Positions 32,756-44,008 of a stretch of DNA of 64,000 nucleotides are shown piece by piece. The notes beneath the pieces were generated by a model. That model was given only the letters and a program-made list of their open reading frames with translations, ran no database searches and was not told where the DNA came from. A program made the translations under genes and the position numbers. How positions within the stretch are numbered: the stretch's first letter is position 1; every line of letters starts with the position of its first letter. Source of the stretch: Cordilura impudica (lineage: Eukaryota > Arthropoda > Insecta > Diptera > Scathophagidae); contig OY821519.1 of the NCBI GenBank assembly GCA_963682025.1, positions 110,859,764 through 110,923,763 of the forward strand, given 5' to 3'.

Positions 32756-34208
32756 AACTGTAGCACGAAATTTTCATAAAATCTGAAAAAAGTCATATTT
32801 TCCCTACATAAACACACTTGAAATTTTCAGTCGCGTTGAGGGACATGTTAATGTTTTTTAATTGCCCCAAAACTTTGTATTTCTCAGTTTTTTTTTGCTA
32901 TTCGCATATTTCTAGGGGTTGGGAGCGAGAGTTTGAACACTTTTTTTTCACCATATAATGAACGGCCACCCTAATATATATACTAATATGTTAAGAAGAT
33001 GCAGAAAGGACAATTTTTACCCTTTTTGGTCTTTTTGCCCTTAAATGGCCGAATTTCGGAAAAATTATTCGTGTGCCCATGTTTGTTTCTCAAACGAAGT
33101 CTACGCACCAAATTTCATATTCCTAGACTCATTTGTTACCATTTTCCCCCTTTTTGTCCGCTAAGTCAAATATGCTAATTAGTTCAGTCTCAAACCAAAA
33201 AAGCATTCACAAAAATAACGTCAATAAAATTGTTAATAAAAATTATTTTATAGAATTTTATTTTTCAGTAAATGGGTTTTCTTTTTAATTAAAGATAATT
33301 TTCAAATAAATAGTCTCTCAAATATTCGGTGGAATCTGTATACCAAAATTTATATACATATTTATATAGATTAATTAAATAATATGTTAAGAAAATGCAG
33401 CAAGGTACAGTTTTTACCTTTTTGTCAGTTTTTTTTTTTCCTTAAATGGCCGAATTTTGACAAAAATAATCCTGGGCCCATATTTGTTCTCTAATGGAGT
33501 CTGCACACCAAATTTCATATTCATAGATTCATTGTTACAATTTTCCCCCTTTTTGGCCGCGTTTACCACCTAAAGGCTCGAATTTAAACTTTTTTTATTC
33601 TTTGGCGATGTGTGTGTCGCTGATGGAATCTACATGTAAAATTTTGTATTCCTAAATTACTTTGTAAAGAAGATAGAAAAAGGTCCCCTTTTACATTTAC
33701 GGGTCCTTTTTACCGTCCTTAACATCAAAATTTCCAAAAGTTTTCCTCTTATCTGATGTTTCTATCTCTATTGGAATCTACATATTATATTTCACATTCC
33801 TACATTCTTTTGTTTAGTAGATACCAAATATACAATATTTCCTTTTTGGCCGTTTTTCCTCCTCTAGACGTTAGAATTAGCAATAAAATCATTATTGACT
33901 GATGTCCACGTATTCGGTGGAGACTGTATAACAAAGTTCATAGATATAGATTAATATGTGAAGAAGATGCAGAAAGGTACAGTTTTTACCTTTTTGTCAG
34001 TTTTTTTTCCCCTTAAATGGCCGAATTTTGAAGAAAATAATCCTAGGCCAATATTTGTTCTCTGGTGGAGTCTACACATCAAATTTCATATTCCTTGATT
34101 AATTTGTTACCATTTTCCCCATTTTTGTCCGCTTTTACCCCGTTAATGTACGAATTTTTAAAAATCCGTTCTTAGTGGACCTTTATTCTTTTATATATAT
34201 AGATTATA

Positions 34209-35485
34209 AAGGGTGATATTTTAGCTATTATCTTTTTGGCAACACTGATTTAAACAGCTGACGCACGTTTCGTGTTTTGTCTCATTGTCAAACATCTTCA
34301 GTTTGGTCTATAATTTAACCATGAATCGTCTTACAAACGAACAACGCTTGCAAGTTATTGAATTTTATTATCAAAATGCGTGCTCTGTTAAGAAAGTTCA
34401 TCGCGCGCTTCTTCCATTTTATGGTCAGTTTAATCGACCCACTGAAGCGGCTATTCGGGCTATTGTGACTAAATTTCGCACCAAATTACGCTTACGTAGA
34501 GTGCGAACTGAAGAAAATATCGCAGCTGTATCGGCCAGTGTTAATGATGACCATCAATTATCGATTCGTCGCCGTTCGCAGCAATTGGGCCTCTGTTACT
34601 CAACAACGTGGAAATTTTGTGTAAGGATTTAGGTGTGAAGCCTTTCAAAATACAGCTGGTGCAAGAATTGAAGCCGAACGACCTACAGCAACGTAGAATT
34701 TTTGGTGAATGGGCTCTTGGAAAGTTGGCCGAAGATCCACTTTTTTACCGAAAAATTGTGTTCAGCGACGAAGCTCATTTTTGGCTCAATGGGTACGTAA
34801 ATAAGCAGAATTGTCGATTTTGGAGTGAATATCAGCCAGAAGCATTGGAAGTGCTACCAATGCATCCAGAAAAAGTCACAGTTTGGTGCGGTTTATGGGC
34901 TGGTGGCATCATTGGACCGTACTTCCTCAAAGATGATGCGAATCGTAACTTAACTGTGAATGGTGAGCGCTACCGAGAGATGATATCCAACTTTTTTTTG
35001 CCCAAAATGCAAGAGCTTGACTTGCATGACATGTGGATTCAACAAGACGGTGCCACATGCCACACAGCTCGTGCAACAATGGACTTATTGAGAGTTCGGT
35101 GAACATTTTATTTCACGTTCGGGACCGGCGAATTGGCCGCCTAGATCGTGCGATTTAACGCCTTTAGACTATTTTTTGTGGGGCTATGTTAAAGCTCATG
35201 TCTACACAGACAATCCCGCTTCAATTGACGCATTCGAAGTCAACATTGAGGCATTTATTCGTGAGCTGCCGGCCGAAATGTTGGAAAGAGTATGCAAAAA
35301 TTGGACTAAGCGGACGGACCATTTGAGGCGCAGTCACGGTCAACATTTGCGTGAAATAATCTTCAAACATTAAATTATATGGACCGTACTATCGATTCAA
35401 ATAAAGATTTCATGCGTTTTTTAGAATTTTATGTGTTTTTTTTTTTTTTGGAAAACTTTCCTACAACTCTTAAAAAATCACCTTT
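34209..35485 (+). mobile_element. rosa-like mariner element, full length, with TA target duplication
   Basis: Left end TA|AAGGGTGATATTTTAGC (TA at 34207-34208); right end on the other strand TA|AAAGGTGATTTTTTAAG (TA at 35486-35487). Length 1277 bases, usual for mariner. Encloses one transposase gene (34321-35373). It inserted just outside the 5' end of Helitron D6. Confidence 0.85.
34321..35373 (+). pseudogene. mariner-family transposase, two frameshifts
   Basis: Start chosen at the ATG of MNRLTNEQRLQVIEFYYQN, the usual helix-turn-helix opening (DUF4817-like). About 351 codons in three frames. First shift near 34612 (one base lost in WK-ILCKDLG), second near 35095 (after MDLLR). Catalytic landmarks are kept: FSDEAHFWLNG (first Asp), IQQDGATCHTA (second Asp), DLTPLDYFLWG (third Asp). 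The second to third Asp spacing is about 40 residues, depending on how the second frameshift is read, close to DD41D of the rosa subfamily rather than DD34D of classic mariner. The C-terminus ends LREIIFKH. Few other lesions, so inactivation is recent compared with its surroundings. Confidence 0.85.
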
Positions 35486-35489
35486 TATT

Positions 35490-35820
35490 TGTCGGAACAG
35501 CACGTTAAATTTAAATAATAATATATTGAGTGTAAAAACGTATAAATTTTTAAAATTCATAAACATTACTTTTTCAATAAATAATACAAACTTTTTGAAT
35601 TTAATACATGCCCAATTAAAAATAATATCATACCACCAATATTTTACCTAATTCTTCAAAATAATTCTGTTTCCAATAAAATAAAGCATCCTGAAAGAAT
35701 TCCATCTAACAACGTACCTATGCTTTTTAACATGGTGCCTGCTAGTTAAAATATATTTTATTCCCCTCAATACTGTTTCCATGGATAATATTAATATTAA
35801 ATGTTCCTAAACAATTAAGA
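35490..35820. other. AT-rich spacer
   Basis: No gene recognised. Confidence 0.35.
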
Positions 35821-36195
35821 GTGATTGCGTCAAATAAAACCATTTTTGCTGCTCGATTCGCAGCTGGGACAGTAGTAGAAGATGTATCATTTTACATAAA
35901 ATCATGCCTTCCAATTGATATTGATACAAATGTTTTTAAATTTTTTAAAATTATCCTTCGTGAAGAGGTGTTTACTAAGGTTGAAAATTCAGACTGTTGG
36001 CCACCGAAAGCTATAATTCATAAGTAGATTTACAAAGATACTGCTTCGTCTAATGCTGTTCAATTAAATTTTCCTTCTGAGCAAATTGTAGTCACTTCCA
36101 CATCTGATGTTGAATTTGTTGCGTTAAAAATCAACTAAGAAACAAACCATTACACATCTCATGTTCATATGTCCCTCCTGGTTCCAGTGATAATA
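35821..36195 (+). pseudogene. LINE scrap: ORF1 end joined to endonuclease start
   Basis: 35821-36027 reads FAARFAAGTVVEDVSFYIKS then SDCWPPKAIIHK, resembling the C-terminal domain of fly LINE ORF1 (motifs like V-x-x-D-V-x-x-Y-I and W-P-x-x-x-x-I-x-x-F). 36050-36195 gives VVTSTSDVEFVALKI and, one frame over, LRNKPLHISCSYVPPGSSDN, the early part of an apurinic-type endonuclease (Y-x-P-P-G-S). The intervening ORF1-ORF2 junction is deleted. Confidence 0.55.
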
Positions 36196-36206
36196 TTTAA
36201 ATTAAA

Positions 36207-36500
36207 TATATCGCACCTTAAATATAAAAGAGTCACAACTCAAAATTTTCCAAAATTCACTTTTTTCCATAAATTAATTCACACTACACATTTCTATCTA
36301 CTGCAAAAATTTATTTCTCATAACTATCTTCTTAAACAGGAAAAAAGTATAGGAAAACTTTCCTCAAAATGGACGTTTTTCATAATGAAACTAAATTTTT
36401 TTAAATAATACCATCATTCTTACATAAACAGAATTTTGCCACACCTGAATATTTGAAAATTTTGAGTTGTGACTGTTTTGAATTTAAGGTGCGATATGTC
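36207..36500. mobile_element. Inverted repeat with about 55-base arms
   Basis: The left arm (TATCGCACCTTAAATATAAA...GTCACAACTCAAAATTTTCC) pairs with the right arm 36448-36500 (GAAAATTTTGAGTTGTGACT...TTTAAGGTGCGATATGTC). Spacer about 185 bases without a gene. MITE-like. Confidence 0.7.
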
Positions 36501-36509
36501 AGCTATGAA

Positions 36510-37798
36510 AAATTCATTCTTCAATTCCAAACCATCTAAATTAGTTATCTTTTTTTTTTTTTGGCGATTTCAACTTACCATCAATTTGGTGGAAAACAAA
36601 TTTCTTTTTGCAACCAAAGAGTTTTGTTATAGCAAATATTCTATTATCATGGTCAAACTTGTGTTGCCATTTCGCAATTTCTGTTATTTTATGTCGCGAT
36701 CCTAATGCGAACTTAATAAAGAAACCAATAAAAAAATACTCAATTTATGTTAGCAATTTTTTCCAATTGGTTATTTTATAATATAATCTTATCATGTACA
36801 CTGACAAATTAATGTGTCTATGTATGAGTTTCGGTGTTTTTTTTTTTTTTTCAGTTATAGTTATAGTTATAAAATTGCAATAGTTCAGTTTGCCATGGCT
36901 TGGTCTACAATATTTCCGGCGGTTTCTTTCTGTTATTTGTTAGGTTTTGTTTTTTATTACATTCTATTTTTCTATTTTTTTTCTTTTCGTGTTGTTTGTT
37001 TTCTAATATGATCTCAATTTCTTTCACTTTTTCAACTCCACATTCATATATATTATTTTACCATAACGTCATGTTTTTGAAAGTTATCTTTAATATTTCC
37101 GGCTGTACGTGCTCATGTGGAAATCGTTTGGCATCATCCAAACCACAATCGTAAAATTGTGGCTGTAAAAATGTGTTATTTTTTTCGTTTGCTTTTTTTC
37201 CCTAATAACGTACAAACAATTTTTAAGTTTTATACACTTTTGAGGGTAAATAAAAGATATTGTTCAATTCAGAATTCAGTTTTGGGTTTAGAAGTTTTAG
37301 TCTTGAAATCAGATTAGATGGTTAATAGTTTCAATGAGCAAATAGTGTTTTTAATAGTAAGAGAGTAATAAGAATTATTGAAGCACTTAACTCGCACTTT
37401 TAGTTCAATCTCAGATGCTTCATTTAAAATATTGAAAAAATATTGCAAAATATTTTTCATATATATTTGCATCTTTTGAAAAGAGCTGACGTTACTGCAG
37501 TTGAAGCTCTACTTTTTTTTGGAAACATATCTCTACACATGTCGTCCATCGAATTTTCGATATATATCCTTTTTGAAGTGAACAATGTTAGTTTTGCATA
37601 TGGGGATAATGTTTTTGGAAAAAAAAATTAATATAAGTGGGCTATGACAGTAGCTCTATTGGTACCCCGCACCTTCTTTATGAACAATAAAATATTGAAC
37701 ATAAATGTAGCAGAACAAACGTTTTTGTTAGGACGATAAAAATAGCCTAAATGTGGACTCTTTGTTATCAGAAAAATCCACGGCAGCGAATGATTCGA
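36510..37798. other. Spacer with T-rich runs; no gene supported
   Basis: Several T-rich plus-strand frames (36814-37154 and others) translate to Phe/Leu/Tyr-rich peptides, as expected from base composition. No repeat family recognised. Confidence 0.4.
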
Positions 37799-37801
37799 TA
37801 A

Positions 37802-40800
37802 CACGGTGTTACAAAAAAAAATCCCTGGGATATCATATTATTTTTCTGGTAGATATTGTTGAGTAGAACAAGAATCTGTATTTGAAATTTTCCAGGCACG
37901 TCAGAATTTTGAGAAACGGGTAAAAAACCGGTTTTTCGGACCTCTATGCACTTAATAACGGGTAACTCAGTTGGTTCTCCACCGATTTTAATTTTATAAA
38001 CGGATTTGGATAGAAGAGACTTATACCTTTAAAATGATATATATGATTATATGGTTTGATTCAAAAATATGTGTGTATTTCTGCACCAAAGTCATATTTT
38101 ACCACTTTTTCGACATTTTTTAATTTTGGCGATATTTTTACGCACTTTTTTATAAAGGAACCGTAAAGCTTTATAATTTATATTAGTAGCATATTTAGTT
38201 AGGAGTAAAATGCAATTTACGGCGATAAAAGCCGTTAAAAAATGACTAAGTTATTAAATATTGTATGAAACCACAATTCTTGCAAAATACAAATTTCTTA
38301 ATATGATATTCCTACGCATTATTTTATACGGAAATTTTACTGAGTATAATTCAACTTTGTTTTAAAAAATCCGTTAGAAATTAAGAGAGTTATTAATTTT
38401 GATTTTAAACCTAAATTTTTGCATAATTGCTTGCACATTATTTTTCTAGTTTTTTTTGCTCTCTGTCTAGTGATGTTTTGCTAGAAGTTAGCAGGTAAAA
38501 TTTTGTAAATGCAATGTGGAGCAAATTGGGACAACAGAGTTTGCCAAACTTTTTTTGCTTGGAGTCAGATTGTTATTTGTACAAAACTTTACATTCCGAA
38601 AACTGAAAATGTTTCTTAAAAAAGATTTTGGAGGGGTTTTCTTATTTAATATAAAATAATGATTTTAAACATAAGTGGTATTTTATTTGCACTGTATATT
38701 TTTTGATATATACTAACTATAATAAATGTGATTGATATACTCTGAGGACTATAAATTGTAAATCACTGTTATATTAAACTCAAATTAGAATTACAACAAC
38801 AATTAGCAATGAGAGCTTAAATCATGAAAAAGTATTGTTTTTTTAATTAGTTTTGTTTATCACTTTTGTTTACTTAAATAAATAAAAAAGTTAGCCATTT
38901 GATAATATTGTAATAGTGAAGTGCAATTAAAATTAAATTTGAATTTATCCCGATAAATAAATTTTATTAAAAATAGAAAATGTGCAACAGACGTAATAAA
39001 TTGTGTTATATTTGTTGTTTATTGGTAGATATCGATCATAGACGTGATTTTAGAAACAATGGTGGAGTGGTGGAAATATATAACAAACTCTTCAATCGCT
39101 CTTATAAATTTAGACGCTGGTATGAACCTGAATTTATTTGTGATTATTGCTGTAGAACATTAAAAAAGCCGTCAGTTACTTTACACTTTTCGACACCTAT
39201 GATTTGGCATCATCAGCTCTACCATAAACCAGGTGATTGGTATTTTTGTCAAACCAATACAAAAGGTTACTCTTTTAAAACGCGCAAAAGTGTCAAATAC
39301 GCAAATGTTTTAACTGTAACAAAACCGATATATGTGATGAAGTTCCCACAACTAGCAAAGCTGCTATTGAAATTGAAAAAGATTTGGATGATGAAGAGTA
39401 CCTTCCACCTAAGTATTCTTCAATGGAACGGCATCTAATTTCCAATGCAGATTTCTGCGATCTTATTCGTGATTTACATTTGTCAAAACGACAATGTGAA
39501 ATTCTCGGGTCGCGATTAAAACAGTGGAATTTGGTGGATCAAGATTTTCGTGTAACAACTTGTAGAAGGAGTGACCATACAGTGTCAATTGAAGAAAGTT
39601 TTAAGACGGATGAAAATGATTGTAATCTTGTTTATTGCGGAGATGTACCCAAATTATTTTCGGCACTAAATCAAAACTATAAGGCAGACGAATGGCGACT
39701 GTTCATTGATGGTTCATGTAAAAGTATGTTTAATCCAAAATAAGTTTTTATTTCTGTTTTATAAAATCTGATTTGTTATCTCTAGGCTTGAAAGCAGTTT
39801 TATTACATAACCAGAATAAGTTACCATCTGTTCCAATCGCGTATGCTACAAACACTAAAGAAACCTACGAAGTGATGACAAAAATACTTAGAAATATCAA
39901 CTATACCGCTCATAAATGGAAAATTATCGCCGATTTAAAGGTTTTAACTATTTTATTTGGAATGCAAGGTGGTAACACAAAACATCCTTGTTATTTATGT
40001 GAATGGGATAGTCGTGCACCAAATCGGTATGAACGTAAAGTATGGCCATCTCGTGAATCTCATCAAATAGGCAGGCAAAATGTGTTAAACGTCCCACTAG
40101 TGAAAGCCGAAGATGTGATTCTGCCACCACTGCATCTGAAGTTGGGATACAAGAAACAATTTGTTAAAAAGCTTGATGTAAACGGCGATGCTTTCTGCCA
40201 TCTTAAACAAATGTTCCCAAAACTAAGTGAAGCTAAAATAAAAGGAGGTACTAAAATATTTGTTTCCAATTGTAGTACTTTTTTATAGTTAAATATTTTT
40301 CGATGTGTTTTAGGTATTTTCATTGGCCCTCAAATTCGAACAATTATGAGAGATGAAGATTTTATTAATAAATTAAATTCAGTGGAAAAGCGTGCATGGA
40401 AAAGTTTTGTTGCACTCTATGTCGCTGTTGTAAATGAATTTTTGGATTCGTACGTAGATTTTTTCCCAAACAATCTGGGACAGTTCAGCGATGAGCAAGG
40501 TGAACATTTTCATCAAGAGATGATCGCCATTGAGAATAGATTTAAGGGGAAAAATAAAATAAAAATGCTTTCTGAATATTGCTGGTCACTTCAGAGAGAA
40601 ACCGATGACACGGAATTGAAAAAAAGACGGTCCAGCAAACATTTTTGACCAAAATGGCTAAAAGTTGTTTTTTGTTAAAATAATATAAAATTTTAGTAGT
40701 ATCTATTTTTTTTAACGATTTTATGCTTAACAAATCTGGCAACACTGCTCACAACTAAATACGCTATTTAAATAAATTATAAATAAATAAATAAATTATA

Positions 40801-41187
40801 AATAAATTATTACGGTTCCTCTATAAAAAAGTGCGTAAAAATATCGCCAAAGTTAAAAAATGTCGAAAAAAGTGGTAAAAAAATGACTTTGGTGCAGAAA
40901 TACACACATATTTTTGCATCAAACCATATAATCATATATATCATTTTAAAGGTATAAGCCTGTTCTATCCAAATCCGTTTATAAAATTAAAATCGGTGGA
41001 GAACCAACTGAGTTACCCGTTATTAAGTGCATAGAGGTCCGAAAAACCGGGTTTTTACCCGTATCTCAAAATTCTGACGTGCCTGGAAAATTTCAAATAC
41101 AGATTCTTGTTCTACTCAACAATACTTACTAGAAAATTAATATGATATCCCAGGGATTTCGACTTCATTCTTTTTTGTAACACCGTG
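37802..41187 (+). mobile_element. Long-TIR DNA transposon, CACGG ends, TAA target duplication
   Basis: Ends are CACGGTGTTACAAAAAA (37802) and its inverse TTTTTTGTAACACCGTG (to 41187), flanked on both sides by TAA (37799-37801 and 41188-41190). The terminal inverted repeats run about 370 bases (37802-38167 and 40810-41187), including TCCCTGGGATATCATATTA, GCACTTAATAACGGGTAACT, CTCCACCGATTTTAATTTTA and TTTACGCACTTTTTTATA. The interior holds a three-exon transposase-like gene (38980-40648). The CAC start, 3-base duplication and a C-x-x-C motif between the second Asp and Glu fit a CMC-type (CACTA/Chapaev) transposon; superfamily is inference. Confidence 0.85.
38980..40648 (+). pseudogene. Transposase-like gene of the long-TIR element, three exons
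   Basis: Exon 1 38980-39723, intron 39724-39785 (GTATGT..CTAG, 62 bases), exon 2 39786-40247, intron 40248-40313 (GTAC..TTAG, 66 bases), exon 3 40314-40648. The introns join residues in frame: CKS-LKAVLLHN and KGG-IFIGPQIR. A one-base loss near 39306 shifts exon 1 (C-F-N-C expected). The N-terminus has paired Cys (C-Y-I-C-C, C-D-Y-C-C), a zinc-binding candidate. The core has LFIDGS, KIIADLKVLTILFGMQGGNT, HPCYLCEWDSRAPN, ILPPLHLKLGY and FSDEQGEHFHQE. Asp of F-I-D-G-S, Asp of A-D-L-K and Glu of E-Q-G-E are likely DDE residues (inference). I know this as a widespread, unnamed insect family. Exon 3 seems to lack a stretch between VVNEFL and DSYVDFFP. Nearly intact otherwise. Confidence 0.75.
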
Positions 41188-41203
41188 TAATGCTAGTACT
41201 TAA

Positions 41204-41917
41204 GGGAGGCGTAAAGTTTTAGAAGTTCAAAAAAGTCGTATTTTCATAATTCTGTTTTGAAAATATTAATAATGATGGATTATTTATTTCTTATACACGT
41301 TATAGCATAACATTTGAAGAATATTTTGGAAAATTTTCAATTAAAAATTTTAATAAATAAGTCCGTGACAGCGAATCTACGGAGGAGTTGTTGTTTTGCG
41401 GTGAACATCATAACTCGTTACCGGATCATGTGACATAAAAAAATCGAAATGCGTTTAAAACGCGACATGTTTCCTGAGGTAGCGGTTAAGAGTTTTTTCA
41501 ATTTATTTTATTTTTTTTAGGTAGCATTTTTAAGTGAAAAACGCGGTTTTTGCTATAAAATTTCGGTGGATTTGTTGTTAAAAAACGGGGAAGAACATGG
41601 AAGATAAAAAAACTCTACGTGGTTACCTGGTGATTTACATGTAGAAATGGTGTGTGGAATTTCAAAAAGAATCAGTCAGTCAGTTTGAGTTGTGACATTC
41701 ACGGGCTTCCAATATGTTATTTGTGAGAAAATCGATTTAAAGTTTTTTAAAAACTGATTTAGATACGATATACCGTATGAGGTCGGGCGCTGGAAACGCT
41801 GTATCTTCTTTCGTTTTACTCCAATTTACTTGAAGATTTTATACAACACTCTCGACATGTTGTACATTTAGAAAAAGAGATGCAAAAAAAAAAATTTAAA
41901 GGCTCGCCCCCCATTCC
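41204..41917. mobile_element. MITE-like element with TTAA duplication
   Basis: TTAA at 41200-41203 and 41918-41921. Left end GGGAGGCGTAAAGTTTTAG; right end on the other strand GGAATGGGGGGCGAGCCTTT, imperfectly alike. 714 bases, no transposase. A TTAA duplication with G-rich ends fits piggyBac- or Kolobok-type MITEs. It lies 16 bases from the long-TIR element. Confidence 0.5.
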
Positions 41918-42048
41918 TTAAGGTTTCTTGTTGCGATTGCTGAGAATTGACTAGATTGGATTAAATTAGATTACTCACTGAAACACGATGTCTTGGGCAC
42001 GCAAATCTCTATCACCAGTTGAAAGTACTTGGTAAGTATGTAACTGTG

Positions 42049-43051
42049 TGATATCTGTGGTTTTCTGGAATAGCCGCGTATGTCCATTTTTGTCAGTTTT
42101 TAATTTTCAGTATATTAATTTTTAACGCTCTTTATACGTGTTCAATTTTTTTTTTTTTTTTAAATGTGAGTTTTTCTTTAAATAATGACGTAATTTAAAT
42201 GTTTATTAAATTAAGTTGCAGCACTAACGACGTATGTCAACCTACGTTTGATCGCTGACAAATTACTTTCTCAGAAAACGACACATCGTCGTTCGTAAAT
42301 TATTGTGTTCTATATGTTTTTTGTTAAAGTCTAGTTGCTAAAGTTTAGTTGCTAATTAAAAAAAACTGAACCGATAAAATTGTTGCGACCTTCCTACCAA
42401 GGAAAGTACAATAGTTTGTGGTTTTTTCTGTTTAAATAAAATTCCTCTTTGAAAACGCCTTTAAGAGTAAAAATTATTAGAACTTAAACATGGATTAATC
42501 AAAAAAAAAAAAAAAAAACATATAGAACACAATAATTTATGAACGACGATATAGCGACATACGTTGTAATTAATGAAAAAATATGAAAAATAATTTTGGA
42601 TTATTTTTCAGTTTATAACCACTTATAAAAAGTTGTGTGTTTATGTCTGTTATTTGTTGTCACTATTATTCTTGATATGTTGTTATATTCTCATCCTAAG
42701 TCCCGTTAACTTCTTGCTGACGAACAACAAAATCCATTTTTCAAGCAACAACAATTTATGTCTACATGGTTGGTTGGATTGACATTTGTCGACATAAGTT
42801 GTTTTATCTGCACACACTTTAAGTGTTATTTACATACTGTTTTTTTCTTCTCTAGGATCTATTCCTCTGAAGATTTTTGTTTCAAAATTTTAAATAAAGT
42901 ATTTATTGCCCATCTCTATAGGACTGTTAAATAAAAAGCTCTAAAAACTTTATATCGAGCCCATAATTTCAAATATAACGTTTTTTGGCTCCCCTGAACA
43001 TTTTGATTTTATGACATACGCGGTTATTCTAGAAAACCACAGATATAACAT
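42049..43051. mobile_element. Nested inverted repeats, about 1 kb
   Basis: Outer arms ATATCTGTGGTTTTCTGGAA (42049) and its inverse ATTCTAGAAAACCACAGATA (to about 43051). Inner arms 42281-42323 (ATCGTCGTTCGTAAATTATT, GTGTTCTATATGTTTTTT) and about 42500-42562. The words GACGTATGTC / GACATACGTT recur. No coding frame. Either one complex MITE or one MITE inside another. Confidence 0.65.
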
Positions 43052-43439
43052 TTGGGGCTCTTAGGCAGAACTATCGCGAAATCGCGTTTTGAAAAATTTT
43101 TTTTGATAAAAGTTTGGTTCATAGAAATTAATATATATGACTAATGAGTTCTCTGATTAAAATTCTACATTGATATTTGTTCCATAGAACTGATCGATGA
43201 ATATATTTTTAGAACATTTTAACGCTCGTGCTCCTACGGAAGTGGGTCTTTTAGGCTCATATTTCCAAAATGTTCAAAATTATAACATAACTACGTATAT
43301 TTCTGGTATAATATATTCAAGATAAATGTAGAGCGAATAATTTTAGTAAGGGTCTTCAAAGACACGAAAAAAATTCGACGTGAGGTTTCTCCACCAGGCG
43401 CAAAAAAAAAATCATACAAAATTGTCATTACAATAAAAA
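43052..43439. other. Spacer, no gene recognised
   Basis: AT-rich, with A-runs near 43407 and 43436. Confidence 0.35.
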
Positions 43440-44008
43440 AAAAAAGTGAGAAAATTATGGTCGGTCCAGACCAGACCCTATAGCATGGTTTAGAGACCCT
43501 ATCTCTTCAGTCCAGCTAATTAGATATAGAAAATAAGCATAAACCAATTCTGAGTGGCATTGTTATTAATTTGTTTGGCTGCAGATATGAAAATTTCATA
43601 TCGGTTGCTATATTTATATGGGGACTAGGTCGAAAAATAAGGTCACTTATATTTTGGAAAAATATTACAAACCAAATTTGAGAAAAATCTATGAAAAATT
43701 TTTGTTTTTTGATAGATTTAAGTGAAAATCGGGAAGCAGCTTTATACGGGGGCTATGACAAAGAATTGTCATATGGGGTTTATTTTTGGACAAACGCATT
43801 TCACCGAGATCTATATGATAATTTGGATATTATGGCAATTTAAGTCGATTTCATAGGGGTCATTTGTATGGGGACTAGGTTTGAACATAGACCGAATTTC
43901 ACCAATTCCAATGGCTTTTATCCGATTGTGATAGAAGCTTGTGTACCAAATTTCACTAAAATATATTCGTACGGACATCGCTAAATCGACTCAGAAAATG
44001 ATTCTGAA
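43440..44008 (+). repeat. Family A copy A8, right end missing
   Basis: From GTGAGAAAATTATGGTCGGT through GGCTGCAGATATGAAAATTT and TTTCATAGGGGTCATTTGT to the start of the hairpin (AATCGACTCAGAAAATGATT), then breaks into a LINE sequence at about 44008. Confidence 0.8.

Larger units (their letters stand above)
31000..34190 (+). repeat. Tandem repeat of D6 with ATGCAGAAAGGTACAG units
   Basis: Units contain AATATGTTAAGAAGATGCAG, TTTTTACCTTTTTGTC, CTTAAATGGCCGAATTTT, CCAAATTTCATATTCCTAGA and ATTTTCCCCCTTTTTG. Unit starts are near 32985, 33385 and 33950; a longer unit variant includes TAGACGTTAGAATTAGCAAT (31205 and 33867). Interrupted at about 31272-32968 by the B/G insertion. Confidence 0.75.
30174..34203 (-). 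mobile_element. Helitron D6, about 4 kb with nested material
   Basis: 3' terminus on the minus strand: perfect hairpin CGCTA-ACAACG-TAGCG, then GGTATACTG and CTAG|T (plus A at 30173). 5' terminus TCTATATATATAAAAGAATA at 34203, host T at 34204. The 5' half is a tandem repeat (31000-31270 and 32970-34190). The block 31276-32965 (families B and G) interrupts that array, so it inserted into D6. No helicase seen: non-autonomous. Confidence 0.7.

Noticed and set aside
36814..37154. Overlapping Phe/Tyr-rich plus-strand frames that look like membrane proteins
   Set aside because: T-rich DNA always yields such peptides; no conserved features.
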